The notes under the pieces were generated by a model that had not been told where the DNA came from, made no database searches, and worked only from the letters and a program-made list of their open reading frames with translations. Positions 28,018-36,891 of a DNA stretch of 64,000 bases are shown here, piece after piece (position 1 is the first letter of the stretch; each line of letters opens with the position of its first letter). The stretch spans positions 372,001-436,000 of the forward strand of contig JACJIB010000001.1 in NCBI GenBank assembly GCA_014138645.1, written 5' to 3'. The stretch is from Methylorubrum thiocyanatum. GTDB taxonomy: Bacteria; Pseudomonadota; Alphaproteobacteria; Rhizobiales; Beijerinckiaceae. Position numbers and translations under genes: made by a program.

Positions 28018-28719
28018 ATGAGACAGGGCGAGAGGAGCCCCCCGACCGATCGTGTCGGAATGATCTGCCGGTCCCTGCGCAGGGCCATCGTGGAGCGGGC
28101 TCTGGCCCCGGGTGACCGGCTGCCAGAGGACGCGCTCGGCGAGCGCTTCAGCGTCAGCCGCACCATTGCGCGGCAGGCGCTCGGCCAGCTGGCGGGCGAG
28201 GGGTTGGTCGAGTTGCGCCGCAATCGCATCGCCGTGGTCGCGAGCCCGAGCTGGGAGGAGGCGCGCGACACCTTCGACGTGCGCATCAGCCTGGAGCGTC
28301 TCGTGGTCCAGCGGCTCGCCGGCCGCCTCAGCGCCGAGCAGCGGGCCGCGCTCGAAGCACATATCGCCGGGGAGGAGCGGGCGAGCGGCGGCCCGGAGGC
28401 GGGCTCGATCCGGCTCGCCACGGAGTTCCACCTGCTGCTCGCCGAGATGACCGGAAGTCCGGTGCTGCGCCGCTACGTCGCCGAACTGGGCTACCGCTGC
28501 GCCCTGATCCTGTCGCTCTACAGCCGGCCGCACTCGTCGGATTGTGCGGTGAGCGAGCACAGGGAGATCGTGGCGGCCCTCGTTTCCGGCGATGCCGGGC
28601 GCGCGGTCGCCCTGATGGATCACCACCTCGACGCGGTGGCCGAGCGGGCGCGCATCCTCAACGAGCCCCAGCGCGAGCACGACCTCATCCGCCTGCTCGC
28701 CCCCTACGTCGAGGGGTGA
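28018..28719 (+). CDS. GntR family regulator, FCD (FadR) type
   Basis: The 233-residue protein has an N-terminal winged helix (about residues 10-75) with LRRAIVERALAPGDRLPEDA and the recognition part GERFSVSRTIARQALGQLAG. An all-helical FCD ligand domain follows (about residues 85-220) with metal-binding-type histidines in ATEFHLLLAEMTGSP, SEHREIVAALVSGD and MDHHLDAV. Such regulators sense small carboxylates or amino acids and bind TGT-type palindromes. It converges with the NTF2-like gene, and its best candidate sites are the octamers at 29271-29313 ahead of the transporter operon. ATG 28018 has no strong ribosome site. Confidence 0.92.
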   Translation: MRQGERSPPTDRVGMICRSLRRAIVERALAPGDRLPEDALGERFSVSRTIARQALGQLAGEGLVELRRNRIAVVASPSWEEARDTFDVRISLERLVVQRLAGRLSAEQRAALEAHIAGEERASGGPEAGSIRLATEFHLLLAEMTGSPVLRRYVAELGYRCALILSLYSRPHSSDCAVSEHREIVAALVSGDAGRAVALMDHHLDAVAERARILNEPQREHDLIRLLAPYVEG

Positions 28720-28785
28720 TGCGGCCCCTCGAGCGAAGCACGAAACCCAAATCGCGACGCGAACGGTCGAAACCCGTAGGACGGA

Positions 28786-29196
28786 TCAGACCGAGGCGCC
28801 CTGCCGTTCGAGGAGGCGTTCGGCGCTGTCGTTCCACACCTCCATGGAGACGATCAGCCCGTCCCGCACGGTGAAGCGGTCGACGTAGCGGTTGCCCTCG
28901 AAGGCGGTGCCGTCCGGCCACGCGCCGTAGAGCGTACCGAGGCTGTAGACGGTGGTGACGCCCTCGCCCGGCACCACGTCGAGCCGCTCCATCCGCTTCT
29001 TCACCCAGGCGTAGCGGCCGGCATTGAAGGCCGTGACCTCGCGCGGATGGTGGAACACCCGGCCCCCGGTGAAGACGATGGCGATGCCGGGCGCCATGTA
29101 GCGCGCCGCGGTCTCCGGGTCGGGCACCATCGAGGCTTCGAGATAGGCCGTCACCGCCGCCGCATCCCGCGCGGCCCCTGCTTCCGTCACGTCCAT
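28786..29196 (-). CDS. NTF2-like (SnoaL/DUF4440-type) protein
   Basis: A 136-residue cone-shaped NTF2-fold protein. The pattern AVTAYLEASMVPDPETAARYM, IAIVFTGGRVFHHPREVTAF and RYVDRFTVRDGLIVSMEVWN is typical of this superfamily, which includes isomerases, hydrolases and binding proteins. ATG 29196 is well supported by GGGAGAGG upstream; longer versions run into the intergenic control region. It is transcribed divergently from the ABC importer operon and shares its control region, so it probably acts on the same compound. The substrate is unknown. Confidence 0.88.
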   Translation of the reverse strand: MDVTEAGAARDAAAVTAYLEASMVPDPETAARYMAPGIAIVFTGGRVFHHPREVTAFNAGRYAWVKKRMERLDVVPGEGVTTVYSLGTLYGAWPDGTAFEGNRYVDRFTVRDGLIVSMEVWNDSAERLLERQGASV

Positions 29197-29270
29197 GCCG
29201 TCCTCTCCCTGGGGGCTAGCCCCATCCTGTTCAGAATCACCGGCCGAACATGGCGGAGCCGCCCGATGCG

Positions 29271-29313
29271 TGCATGCAGAAAGTGTATGCACTTTGCCGA
29301 GGCTTTGTGCACA
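29271..29313. promoter_or_regulatory. three TGYRYRCA octamers, candidate GntR operators
   Basis: TGCATGCA at 29271-29278, TGTATGCA at 29284-29291 and TGTGCACA at 29306-29313 share one pattern; the first and third are perfect palindromes. FCD-type GntR regulators bind sites of the TGT-N2-ACA kind. They lie in the region shared by the NTF2-like gene and the importer operon, upstream of the sigma-54 promoter. Confidence 0.5.
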
Positions 29314-29372
29314 CTTTACGGGCAACGCGTCGACGATTCGAAAAAAGCGAGAAAAATCAAAGGCACATCGGC

Positions 29373-29387
29373 TGGCACGGCCGTTGC
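29373..29387 (+). promoter_or_regulatory. sigma-54 (RpoN) promoter
   Basis: TGGCAC-N5-TTGC matches the -24/-12 consensus exactly with correct spacing. It lies 35 bases upstream of the substrate-binding protein ATG. It predicts control by RpoN and an enhancer-binding protein such as NtrC. Confidence 0.75.
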
Positions 29388-29422
29388 GGATGCCGGTCGA
29401 CCACATACGGGAACGGATCGCC

Positions 29423-30613
29423 ATGCTTCACCGCCTCAATGCCGCCGGCTCCCTCACGCGGCGACTCGTCCTCGGTACCCTGTTGGCAGGGATCACGAGC
29501 CTCACGCCGGTCCGGGCGGCCGAACCGATCCGGATCGGGCTCGTCACCGCGCTCAGCGGCCAGTCGGCGAAGTCGGGCGAGGCGATCTCGCGCGGGATCG
29601 GGCTGGCGATCGAGGAGATCAACCGCGGCGGCGGCGTCCTCGGCCGTCCCCTGGAACTCGTCGCCCGCGACGACGAGGCCAACCCGTCGAAGGGCGTGCT
29701 CGCCGCCCGCGAACTGATCCAGCGCGCCGGGGTCGTGGCGCTGATTGGCGGCCTCGACACGCCGGTCTCGATGGCGATCGTGCCCATCGCCAATTAGATG
29801 AAGGTGCCCTTCGTCGGACCCTGGGCGGCCGGCACCGGCATCACCCGCAACGGCGCGGCCGACAACTACGTGTTCCGGGTCTCGGCGGTCGACGCGCTCG
29901 TGGACGAGGCCCTCGTCGCCTACGCGGTGAAGACCTACGGCGCCAAGAAGCCCGGCGCGATCCTCGTCAACAACGCCTGGGGCGAGTCGAACCAGCAGGG
30001 GATCGTGGCGGCGCTGAAGGCGGCGGGTCTCCCCAGCGCCGGCATCGAGAAGTACGAGGCCAACGACATCGACATGGTCCCGCAACTGTCCCGTCTGCGG
30101 GAGGCGGGGGCCGATGCGCTGTTCCTCGTCGGTAATGTCGGCCCCTCGGCCCAGGTGGTGAAGTCCCTCGACCGGATGGGCTGGACCGTGCCGGTGATCT
30201 CGCATTGGGGGCCGGCCGGCGGGCGCTTCGACGAACTCGCCGGCCCCGGCGCGGCGCGGGTCCACTTCGTCCAGACCTTCACCTTCGCCGGCAACGACAG
30301 CCCGAAGGCGAAGGCGGTGCTCGACGCGCTCAAGGCGAAGTACCCGGCGATCAAGTCCATGGCCGATGTCACGCCCGCCGTCGGCATCGCCAACGCCTAC
30401 GACGCCACGCACCTGATCGCCCTGGCGATCCAGGCCGCTGGGGCCACCGAGGGGCCGAAGCTCCGCGACGGCTTCTACAAGATCCCGGCCTATGCCGGCC
30501 TGATCAAGACCTACGAGGCGCCGTTCGCGCCAGACCGGCACGATGCCTTGAAGCCCGACGACTACATCTTCGCCAGCTTCCGCAACGGCGAGATCGTCGC
30601 GGTGTCGAAGTGA
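29423..30613 (+). pseudogene. branched-chain amino acid-type ABC substrate-binding protein, amber-interrupted
   Basis: The gene encodes a periplasmic binding protein of the LivJ/Leu-Ile-Val type with a signal peptide (RRLVLGTLLAGITSLTPVRA). The first lobe follows (IRIGLVTALSGQSAKSGEAI, then a region ending MAIVPIAN). At 29795-29797 a TAG stop interrupts the frame after 124 codons. The same frame resumes at once with ATG AAG GTG and continues 271 residues through KVPFVGPWAAGTG, ILVNNAWGESNQQ, GNVGPSAQV and a normal C-terminus. Nothing is missing; a single CAG-to-TAG or GAG-to-TAG change explains it. The downstream half lacks a signal peptide. A sequencing error, suppression or true inactivation cannot be told apart here. 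Confidence 0.88.
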
Positions 30614-30776
30614 GTCGTCCCGTTGCACGACGCCGGCCCGAGCGATCGCACGGCATGATCGACCTTCTCGCGCCACGCATCGCGGGTGGATCCCGGGTTC
30701 CGCTGCGCGGCCCCGGGACGACCGTGGCGCGAGGGATCGCGGATGCATCCCTCGCGCGCCGCCGGGGGGCGCGCCC

Positions 30777-31646
30777 ATGCTGACCGGCACCCTCGTCAGC
30801 GGGCTCGGCCTCGGCAGCATGTACGGGCTGGTGGCGCTCGGCTTCCACATCACCTTCGCGGTCTCCGGCACCGTGAACTTCGCGCAGGGCAGCGCCGTCA
30901 CCCTCGGGGCGGTGCTGGGCTACACCTTCGCGGTGCAGCTCGGCTGGCCGATGCCGCTGGCCATCGCCGCGGCGCTCGCCGGCTGCGCAGGGCTCGGCCT
31001 CGTGGTCGAGCGCCTGCTGGTGCGCCCCTTCGTGACCCGCGGCTCCGATGCGTGGCTCCTCGCCACGGTGGCCGGCGGCATCATCCTCGACAACGTCCTC
31101 CTGTTCACCTTCGGCAAGGAGCCGCGCAGCCTGCCCTCGGCGCTGGTCGCGGCGCCGGTGCAGGTTCTGGGCGCGGGCATCTACCCGCTCCAGCTCCTGA
31201 TCCCGGTGGTCGGCATCGCTGCGGCGCTCGCGATCCGCGCGGTGTTCCGCGGGACGGAACTCGGCCGGGTGCTGCTGGCGGTGGCGCAGAATTCCGAAGC
31301 CGCGCGGCTGATGGGCATCGACGTCGCCCGCACCGTGGCCTGCGCCTTCGCGCTCTCGGCCGTACTCGCGGGCGCGGCGGGGCTGCTGATCGCGCCACTC
31401 TTCTCCGTCTCGGCCGAGATGGGCGCGCTGTTCGGGATCAAGGCCTTCGCGGTGGCGATCCTCGGCGGGATCGGCTCGGCCACCGGCGTGGTGCTGGCGG
31501 GCCTGCTCTACGGCCTCGTCGAGGCCGGCGTCACCGCCACGCTCGGCTCCGGCGCGACCCAGATCGTCGTCTTCTCGGTCATCATCCTGGCCCTTGCCCT
31601 CAGGCCAAACGGCCTTCTCGGCCGCGCCGCCGTCAACAAGGTTTGA
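30777..31646 (+). CDS. branched-chain amino acid-type ABC permease (LivH-like)
   Basis: A 289-residue inner-membrane protein with about eight helices. LivH-family text includes LGSMYGLVALGFHITFAVSG, VNFAQGSAVTLGAVLGY, the EAA-like loop LLAVAQNSEAARLMGIDVAR, and KAFAVAILGGIGSATGVVLA near the C-terminus. With the fused permease-ATPase protein downstream and the binding protein upstream it would form one importer. The stop is two bases before the ATG of the next gene, so the two are co-translated. A 163-base gap separates it from the interrupted binding-protein gene. Confidence 0.95.
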   Translation: MLTGTLVSGLGLGSMYGLVALGFHITFAVSGTVNFAQGSAVTLGAVLGYTFAVQLGWPMPLAIAAALAGCAGLGLVVERLLVRPFVTRGSDAWLLATVAGGIILDNVLLFTFGKEPRSLPSALVAAPVQVLGAGIYPLQLLIPVVGIAAALAIRAVFRGTELGRVLLAVAQNSEAARLMGIDVARTVACAFALSAVLAGAAGLLIAPLFSVSAEMGALFGIKAFAVAILGGIGSATGVVLAGLLYGLVEAGVTATLGSGATQIVVFSVIILALALRPNGLLGRAAVNKV

Positions 31647-31648
31647 CC

Positions 31649-34132
31649 ATGGGCTCGCTACTCCGGGCGCCGGCCGCGATGCCGCTCGCCATCCTGGCCC
31701 TGACGCTCGCGGGCCTCGGCCTCGTCGCAGGGACGAGCGGCTACAGCCACTTCGTCATCGCGCTCGTGGCGCTGACGGTGGTGGCCGGCACCGGCCTCAA
31801 CGTCCTGCTCGGGCTCGGCGGACTGATCTCCTTCGGCCATGCCGGGTTCTACGCGATCGGCGCCTATACGAGCGCGATCCTGACGCTGAAGGGCGTGAGC
31901 TTCTGGCTGGCGCTGCCGGCCGCTTCCGGGCTCTCCGCCCTCGTCGGCGCGGCGCTCGCCGTGCCGGCGATGCGGGTGCGCGGACCCTACCTCGCCATGG
32001 TGACGATCGCCTTCGGCTTCCTGGTCGAGCACGCGCTGATCGAGGGCGGGGAACTCACCGGCGGCCAGAACGGCCTCGTGGTCGCCACCGGCCCGAGCCT
32101 GTTCGGGCTCCCGCTGGCCGAGCGCGATCTCGCCTGGCTCGCGGTGATCGGGGCGGGCCTCAGCCTCTACGGCTTCCACCGGCTGCGCCATGCCCGTCTC
32201 GGTCAAGCCCTGCGCGCGGTGCGCGACGCGGATGTCGCCGCCGCCTCGCTCGGCTTCGATCCGGTCCGGGTGAAGACCGCCGCCTTCGCGATCTCGGCGG
32301 CGCTGACCGGGCTCGCCGGCGCGGTGCTGCCGCCGCTGATGCTGTTCATCGCACCGAGTTCGTTCCCGTTCACGCAGTCGATCCTGTTCGTCCTCGCGGT
32401 GGTGGTCGGCGGGGCCGGAACCGTGCTCGGGCCGCTGTTCGGCGCGCTGGTGACGGTGCTGCTGCCCGAGGCGTTGGCGGGGCTGGCCGAATACCGGCTG
32501 CTGTTCTTCGGCCTGACCACCCTGGTGGTGCTCTGGCTCGTGCCGGCGGGTCTCGTCGGCAGCCTCGCTCGCCTGCTGCCGCGGAGCGCTGCGGCTCGTT
32601 CCGAGGCGCAAGGCGAGGCCCCGGACTTCCTGCGGCGGAGCGAGGGCGCGCCGCTCGCCGTCGAGGGGCTCGGCATCGCCTTCGGCGGCATCAAGGCGGC
32701 GGAGGGCGTCGCCTTCGAGGCGCGACCCGGCGCGATCACCAGCGTGATCGGCCCGAACGGGGCCGGCAAGACCACCGTCCTCAACATGATCTCCGGCTTC
32801 TACCGGCCGAGCGCCGGCACGATCCGCCTGGGGGAGCGTGAACTGGGCGGCCGGCCCGCCCATGCCATCGCCCGCGCCGGCATCGCCCGCACCTACCAGA
32901 CGACGCGGCTGTTCGGCTCGCTCAGCGTCGTGGAGAACGTGATCCTCGCCCGCGCCCCCGGCCGCCTGCTGCGCCGGGCGCAGGCGCGGGACCGCGAGGC
33001 GGCCGCGGCCCTGCTCGCCTTCGTCGGCTATGCCGGCGCCCTCGATCGGCTGGCCGCCGAACTGCCCCATGTCGACCGGAGGCTGGTGGAGATCGCCCGG
33101 GCGCTGGCCGGGTCCCCGCAGGTGCTGCTCCTCGACGAGCCGGCCGCCGGCCTCGCCCGCGCCGAGACCGACCGCCTCGGCGTGCTGCTGCGCCGGATCG
33201 CGGCCTGCGGCATCGCGGTGATCCTCGTCGAGCACGACATGCCCCTGGTGATGGGCGTGTCCGACCGCATCCTCGTCATGGATGCCGGCCGCCCGATCGC
33301 CCGCGGCACCCCCGCCGAGGTACGCCGCGACCCGGCCGTGCTGCGGGCTTATCTCGGCGCCGCCGAGACCCCGGCCCGGCCGCGCTCCGCCCCCTGGAGC
33401 GGCCCAGCCGACGCGGTTCTGGCCGCCCACGGCCTCAGTGCGGGCTACGGCGCCGCGCCCGTGCTCGATCGCCTTGCACTCACGGTGCGGCCCGGCGAGA
33501 CCGTGGCGCTGCTCGGTTCCAACGGCGCCGGCAAATCGACGGCGATGCGGGCGCTCGCGGGCCTGCTGCGCCCGGTCGAGGGCTCGGTGGTGCTGGCCGA
33601 TGCCCCGATCGCGGCGCTGCCGGCGCATCGGATCGCGCGCCTCGGCCTCGCTCTGGTGCCGGAAGGCCGGCAGGTCTTTCCCGAACTCACCGTCGTCGAG
33701 AACATCCGCCTCGGCGCCTGGAGCCGGTCCGGGAGCCGCAGCGGACGGGTCGATCCGGCGGAGGTCGAGGCTTTGCTCGACCGATTCCCGCGCCTGCGCG
33801 AGCGGGCGGACAGCCGCGCCGGCCTGCTCTCGGGCGGAGAGCAGCAGATGCTCGCGATCGCCCGCGGGATGATGGCGCGCCCGCGCATCCTCCTGCTCGA
33901 CGAGCCTTCCCTCGGCCTCGCCCCCGCGATCATCAACAGCCTCTACGCCACCGTCGCCGAACTGCGCGACCAGGGCATCACGATCCTCATCGTCGATCAG
34001 ATGGCCGCGCTGGCGCTGACCGTGGCGGACCGCGGCTACGTCCTGGAGCAGGGGCGCGTCGCCGCCTCCGGCACCGCGGCGGAGCTCAAGGCGGACGCCG
34101 CGCTCGAGGCGGCCTATCTCGGGGCGGCGTGA
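31649..34132 (+). CDS. LivM-LivG-LivF fusion: permease plus two ATPases in one chain
   Basis: An 827-residue protein. Residues 1-310 form a LivM-type permease (LNVLLGLGGLISFGHAGFYA, AVRDADVAAASLGFDPVRVK). About residues 335-570 are a LivG-type ATPase with Walker A GPNGAGKTTVLNMI near 368, TYQTTRLFGSLSVVENV and Walker B VLLLDEPAAGL. About residues 590-827 are a LivF-type ATPase with Walker A GSNGAGKSTAMRAL near 622, signature LLSGGEQQMLAIARG and ILLLDEPSLGLAP. LivM-LivG fusions are known in several proteobacteria; joining LivF as well is less usual. There is no frameshift, and both linkers are short and Pro/Arg-rich. It needs LivH and a binding protein to work. Confidence 0.95.
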   Translation: MGSLLRAPAAMPLAILALTLAGLGLVAGTSGYSHFVIALVALTVVAGTGLNVLLGLGGLISFGHAGFYAIGAYTSAILTLKGVSFWLALPAASGLSALVGAALAVPAMRVRGPYLAMVTIAFGFLVEHALIEGGELTGGQNGLVVATGPSLFGLPLAERDLAWLAVIGAGLSLYGFHRLRHARLGQALRAVRDADVAAASLGFDPVRVKTAAFAISAALTGLAGAVLPPLMLFIAPSSFPFTQSILFVLAVVVGGAGTVLGPLFGALVTVLLPEALAGLAEYRLLFFGLTTLVVLWLVPAGLVGSLARLLPRSAAARSEAQGEAPDFLRRSEGAPLAVEGLGIAFGGIKAAEGVAFEARPGAITSVIGPNGAGKTTVLNMISGFYRPSAGTIRLGERELGGRPAHAIARAGIARTYQTTRLFGSLSVVENVILARAPGRLLRRAQARDREAAAALLAFVGYAGALDRLAAELPHVDRRLVEIARALAGSPQVLLLDEPAAGLARAETDRLGVLLRRIAACGIAVILVEHDMPLVMGVSDRILVMDAGRPIARGTPAEVRRDPAVLRAYLGAAETPARPRSAPWSGPADAVLAAHGLSAGYGAAPVLDRLALTVRPGETVALLGSNGAGKSTAMRALAGLLRPVEGSVVLADAPIAALPAHRIARLGLALVPEGRQVFPELTVVENIRLGAWSRSGSRSGRVDPAEVEALLDRFPRLRERADSRAGLLSGGEQQMLAIARGMMARPRILLLDEPSLGLAPAIINSLYATVAELRDQGITILIVDQMAALALTVADRGYVLEQGRVAASGTAAELKADAALEAAYLGAA

Positions 34133-34194
34133 GGCCGCGCCTTTCCCTCAACCCCAGGATCGAGTCCATCCCCGTGACGAGTTCGGAGCCGACA

Positions 34195-35067
34195 ATGGCC
34201 GGCCATGGCCGCTACGCCTATTCCGCCCTGCCGGAGCGGCCGGTCTACGACTGGCCGGAGGGCAAGCGCCTTGCGGTCTACCTCGCCCTCAATCTCGAAA
34301 CCTTCGATTTCGGCGCCGGCCTGGGCGCCGAGCTGGCGCCGGGCGGGCCGCAGCCGGACGTGCTGAACTACGCGTGGCGCGACTGGGGCAACCGGGTCGG
34401 CGCGTGGCGCCTGCGCGACATGCTCGACGACCTGCGGATGCCCGCGAGCATCCTCGTCAACAGCCGGATCTACCGTGACTGTCCGGGCCTGATCGAGGCG
34501 TTCCGGGCCCGCGGCGATGAGATCGTCGGGCACGGTCGCACCAATGCCGAGCGGCAGGGCACCCTCTCGGAAGCCGAGGAGCGCGCCCTGATCGCCGAGG
34601 CGACCGCGGTGCTGACGCGGGAGGAGGGCAGGGCGCCGGCCGGATGGCTCGGCCCCTGGATCTCGCAATCGCGGATCACGCCGGATCTGCTGGCGGAGGC
34701 GGGCTACCGCTACCTGCTCGATTGGTGCCACGACGACCAGCCGACCTGGTTCGCGACGCGCAACGGCGGGCGCATCCTCTCGGTGCCCTATCCGCAGGAA
34801 CTCAACGACATCCCGGCCATCGTCGCCCGCAAGGAGACGGGGCGGGCGTTCGCCGAGGCGATCACGGATGCCTTCGAGGAGATGCTGGAGCAGTCGCGCC
34901 GCGCGCCGCTCGTGATGGGCATCGCCCTGCACCCTTACATCGTCGGCCAGCCGCACCGCTTGCGTCCCCTGCGGCAGGCACTCGAACGGATCGCCGGTCA
35001 TCGGGACACGGTCTGGCTCACCACGGCGGGTGCGATCGCGGCGCACGCCGCCGAACGGGCGCCGTAG
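34195..35067 (+). CDS. polysaccharide deacetylase/PuuE-like amidohydrolase
   Basis: The 290-residue protein has a NodB-type fold of the PuuE/peptidoglycan-deacetylase-like branch: KRLAVYLALNLETFDFGAGL, the metal region NYAWRDWGNRVGAWRLRDML, GDEIVGHGRTNAERQGTLSE and the C-terminal ALHPYIVGQPHRLRPLRQAL. Enzymes of this branch hydrolyse cyclic or linear amides such as allantoin, or imides, and are cytosolic. No signal peptide is seen. ATG 34195 has GGAG seven bases upstream; a GTG at 34129 overlapping the previous stop is a weaker alternative. Position after the importer suggests it acts on the imported compound. Confidence 0.88.
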   Translation: MAGHGRYAYSALPERPVYDWPEGKRLAVYLALNLETFDFGAGLGAELAPGGPQPDVLNYAWRDWGNRVGAWRLRDMLDDLRMPASILVNSRIYRDCPGLIEAFRARGDEIVGHGRTNAERQGTLSEAEERALIAEATAVLTREEGRAPAGWLGPWISQSRITPDLLAEAGYRYLLDWCHDDQPTWFATRNGGRILSVPYPQELNDIPAIVARKETGRAFAEAITDAFEEMLEQSRRAPLVMGIALHPYIVGQPHRLRPLRQALERIAGHRDTVWLTTAGAIAAHAAERAP

Positions 35068-35148
35068 CGGGCCCCTGCGGCCGGCCTCCCGCATCGCCCG
35101 GGCGGCGGCCTCCCGCTCGGCCCCGAACGACAATCCGGAGATGCCGTG

Positions 35149-36858
35149 ATGGATCGGAGCGAAGACCGTCGACGTAACGCGCCGGACGTTTCGCGGCGCA
35201 CGCTTCTCCTGACCTCCGCTTCTGCCCTGGGGGCGACGACCATGCCGACCCGACTTTTCGCCGAAGCGAGCGCCGCCCGCGGCGCGCTGGCCCGATCCAG
35301 CCAGGGCATGGTCACGAGCCCGCACGAACTCGCAAGCGAGGCCGGGCGGGAGGTGCTGCGGGCGGGCGGCAACGCCATCGAGGCGGCGATCGCCATCAAC
35401 GCGACGCTCTGCGTCACCTATCCGCATTTCTGCGGACTGGGCGGCGATGCGTTCATGATCGTCAGCGACCCCCAGGGCGCCACCATCACCCTGTCCGGCA
35501 TCGGTCAGGCGGCGGCGAAGCTGCCGAACGACGGGCGGCCGATTCCGGTCCGCGGACCCGGCTCGGCGATCACCGCGGCGGCGGCCGTCGATACCTGGGA
35601 GCAGGCCTTCACCTTCAGCCAGCGGGCCTGGGGCGGGCGAAAATCCTGGAAGGAGCTGTTCCAGCGCGCCATTGCCTATGCAACGGACGGCTTTCCCCTG
35701 ACGCCGTCGCAACGCTTCTGGGCGGATTTCCGCGGCAAGGAGATCGGCGACTGGCCCGATGTCGTGCGCGTCTTCACCGCCGAGGGCCGGATCCCGGATG
35801 TCGGGGAGACGTTTCGCCAGCCCGACCTCGCCCGCACGCTGACGATGCTTGCGGAGAATGGCGGCCGCGACTTCTACGAGGGCGAGCTGGCCCGGCGGAT
35901 CGCGCGGGGGCTGGAGCAGGCGGGCTCGCCCCTGACCGCGGACGATCTCGCCCGCTGCCGCGCCCGGAACGAGAGCGCGCTGCGCGTGCCCTACCGGGGC
36001 GGGGAACTCATCAGCCTGCGCCCGCCGACGCAAGGGATCACCACCCTTGAGATCATGGGCGTTCTCGACCGCTTCGACGTGGCCGCAATCCGTGAGGGCA
36101 GCGCCGACTACTACCATCTCCTCGTCGAGGCGGTGAAGCGGGCCTTCATCGACCGCAACCGCTTCGTCGCCGATCCGGATTTCGCCGAGGTTCCCGTTGA
36201 TCGGTTGCTGTCGCCCGCTCACCTCGATGGGCTGGCCCGGAGCATCGATCCGCGCAGGGCGGCCCCCTGGCCGCACGTCTTCAAGACCGGCGATACGGTC
36301 TTCATCGGCGCGGCCGACCGGGACGGCAACTGCGTCAGCCTGCTCCAGACGGTCTATTTCGACTGGGGCAGCGGCGTCGTCGCGGGCGATACCGGCATCC
36401 TCTGGCACAATCGCGGTGCGGCCTTCAGCGTGGAGCCCGGGAGCATCAACGTGCTGCGTCCCGGGAAGCGCCCGTTCCACACCCTCAATCCCGGAATGTA
36501 CCTCAAGGACGGCCGCCCGCGGCTGCTCTACGGCACGCAGGGCGCGGACGGGCAGCCGCAGACCCTCGCGGCGGTGCTGACGCGGCTGATCGATTACGGC
36601 ATGGACCCGCTCACGGCGCTCGCGCGGCCCCGGTTCTTACTCGGCAAGACCTTCTCCGACAGCCGCGACAGCCTGAAGCTCGAACTTGATGCGGGTCAGG
36701 CCGTGTTCGAAGACCTCACCGCGCGGGGCCACGCGATCAGCCCCATCCCGGCGCAGAGCCCACTCGCCGGACATCCGGGCGCGATCCGAATCGAGGATGA
36801 CGGGCGCTTCGTCGGCGCCCACGATCCGCGCAGCGACGGCGTGGCACTCGGGCTGTAG
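35149..36858 (+). CDS. gamma-glutamyltransferase family protein, Tat signal
   Basis: A 569-residue Ntn-hydrolase of the gamma-glutamyltransferase family, which self-cleaves and moves or hydrolyses gamma-glutamyl amides, including glutathione. The N-terminus carries a twin-arginine motif SRRTLLLTSASALG, so export to the periplasm is likely. The large-subunit part has AIEAAIAINATLCVTYPHFCG and GLGGDAFMIVSD. The expected cleavage Thr is in TGDTVFIGAADRDGN, but the usual TTH after it reads TVF. The small-subunit part continues HTLNPGMYLKDGRPRLLYGT. ATG 35149 follows GGAG by eight bases. It ends the importer operon, 81 bases after the deacetylase gene. Confidence 0.9.
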   Translation: MDRSEDRRRNAPDVSRRTLLLTSASALGATTMPTRLFAEASAARGALARSSQGMVTSPHELASEAGREVLRAGGNAIEAAIAINATLCVTYPHFCGLGGDAFMIVSDPQGATITLSGIGQAAAKLPNDGRPIPVRGPGSAITAAAAVDTWEQAFTFSQRAWGGRKSWKELFQRAIAYATDGFPLTPSQRFWADFRGKEIGDWPDVVRVFTAEGRIPDVGETFRQPDLARTLTMLAENGGRDFYEGELARRIARGLEQAGSPLTADDLARCRARNESALRVPYRGGELISLRPPTQGITTLEIMGVLDRFDVAAIREGSADYYHLLVEAVKRAFIDRNRFVADPDFAEVPVDRLLSPAHLDGLARSIDPRRAAPWPHVFKTGDTVFIGAADRDGNCVSLLQTVYFDWGSGVVAGDTGILWHNRGAAFSVEPGSINVLRPGKRPFHTLNPGMYLKDGRPRLLYGTQGADGQPQTLAAVLTRLIDYGMDPLTALARPRFLLGKTFSDSRDSLKLELDAGQAVFEDLTARGHAISPIPAQSPLAGHPGAIRIEDDGRFVGAHDPRSDGVALGL

Positions 36859-36891
36859 CACTCCGCCGTCGCCGACCCGTTCACATCCGCC

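Noticed and set aside
29795..29797. TAG read as pyrrolysine or a programmed recoding site
   Set aside because: No pyl genes are seen and this protein family is not known to use pyrrolysine; a plain nonsense change is simpler.
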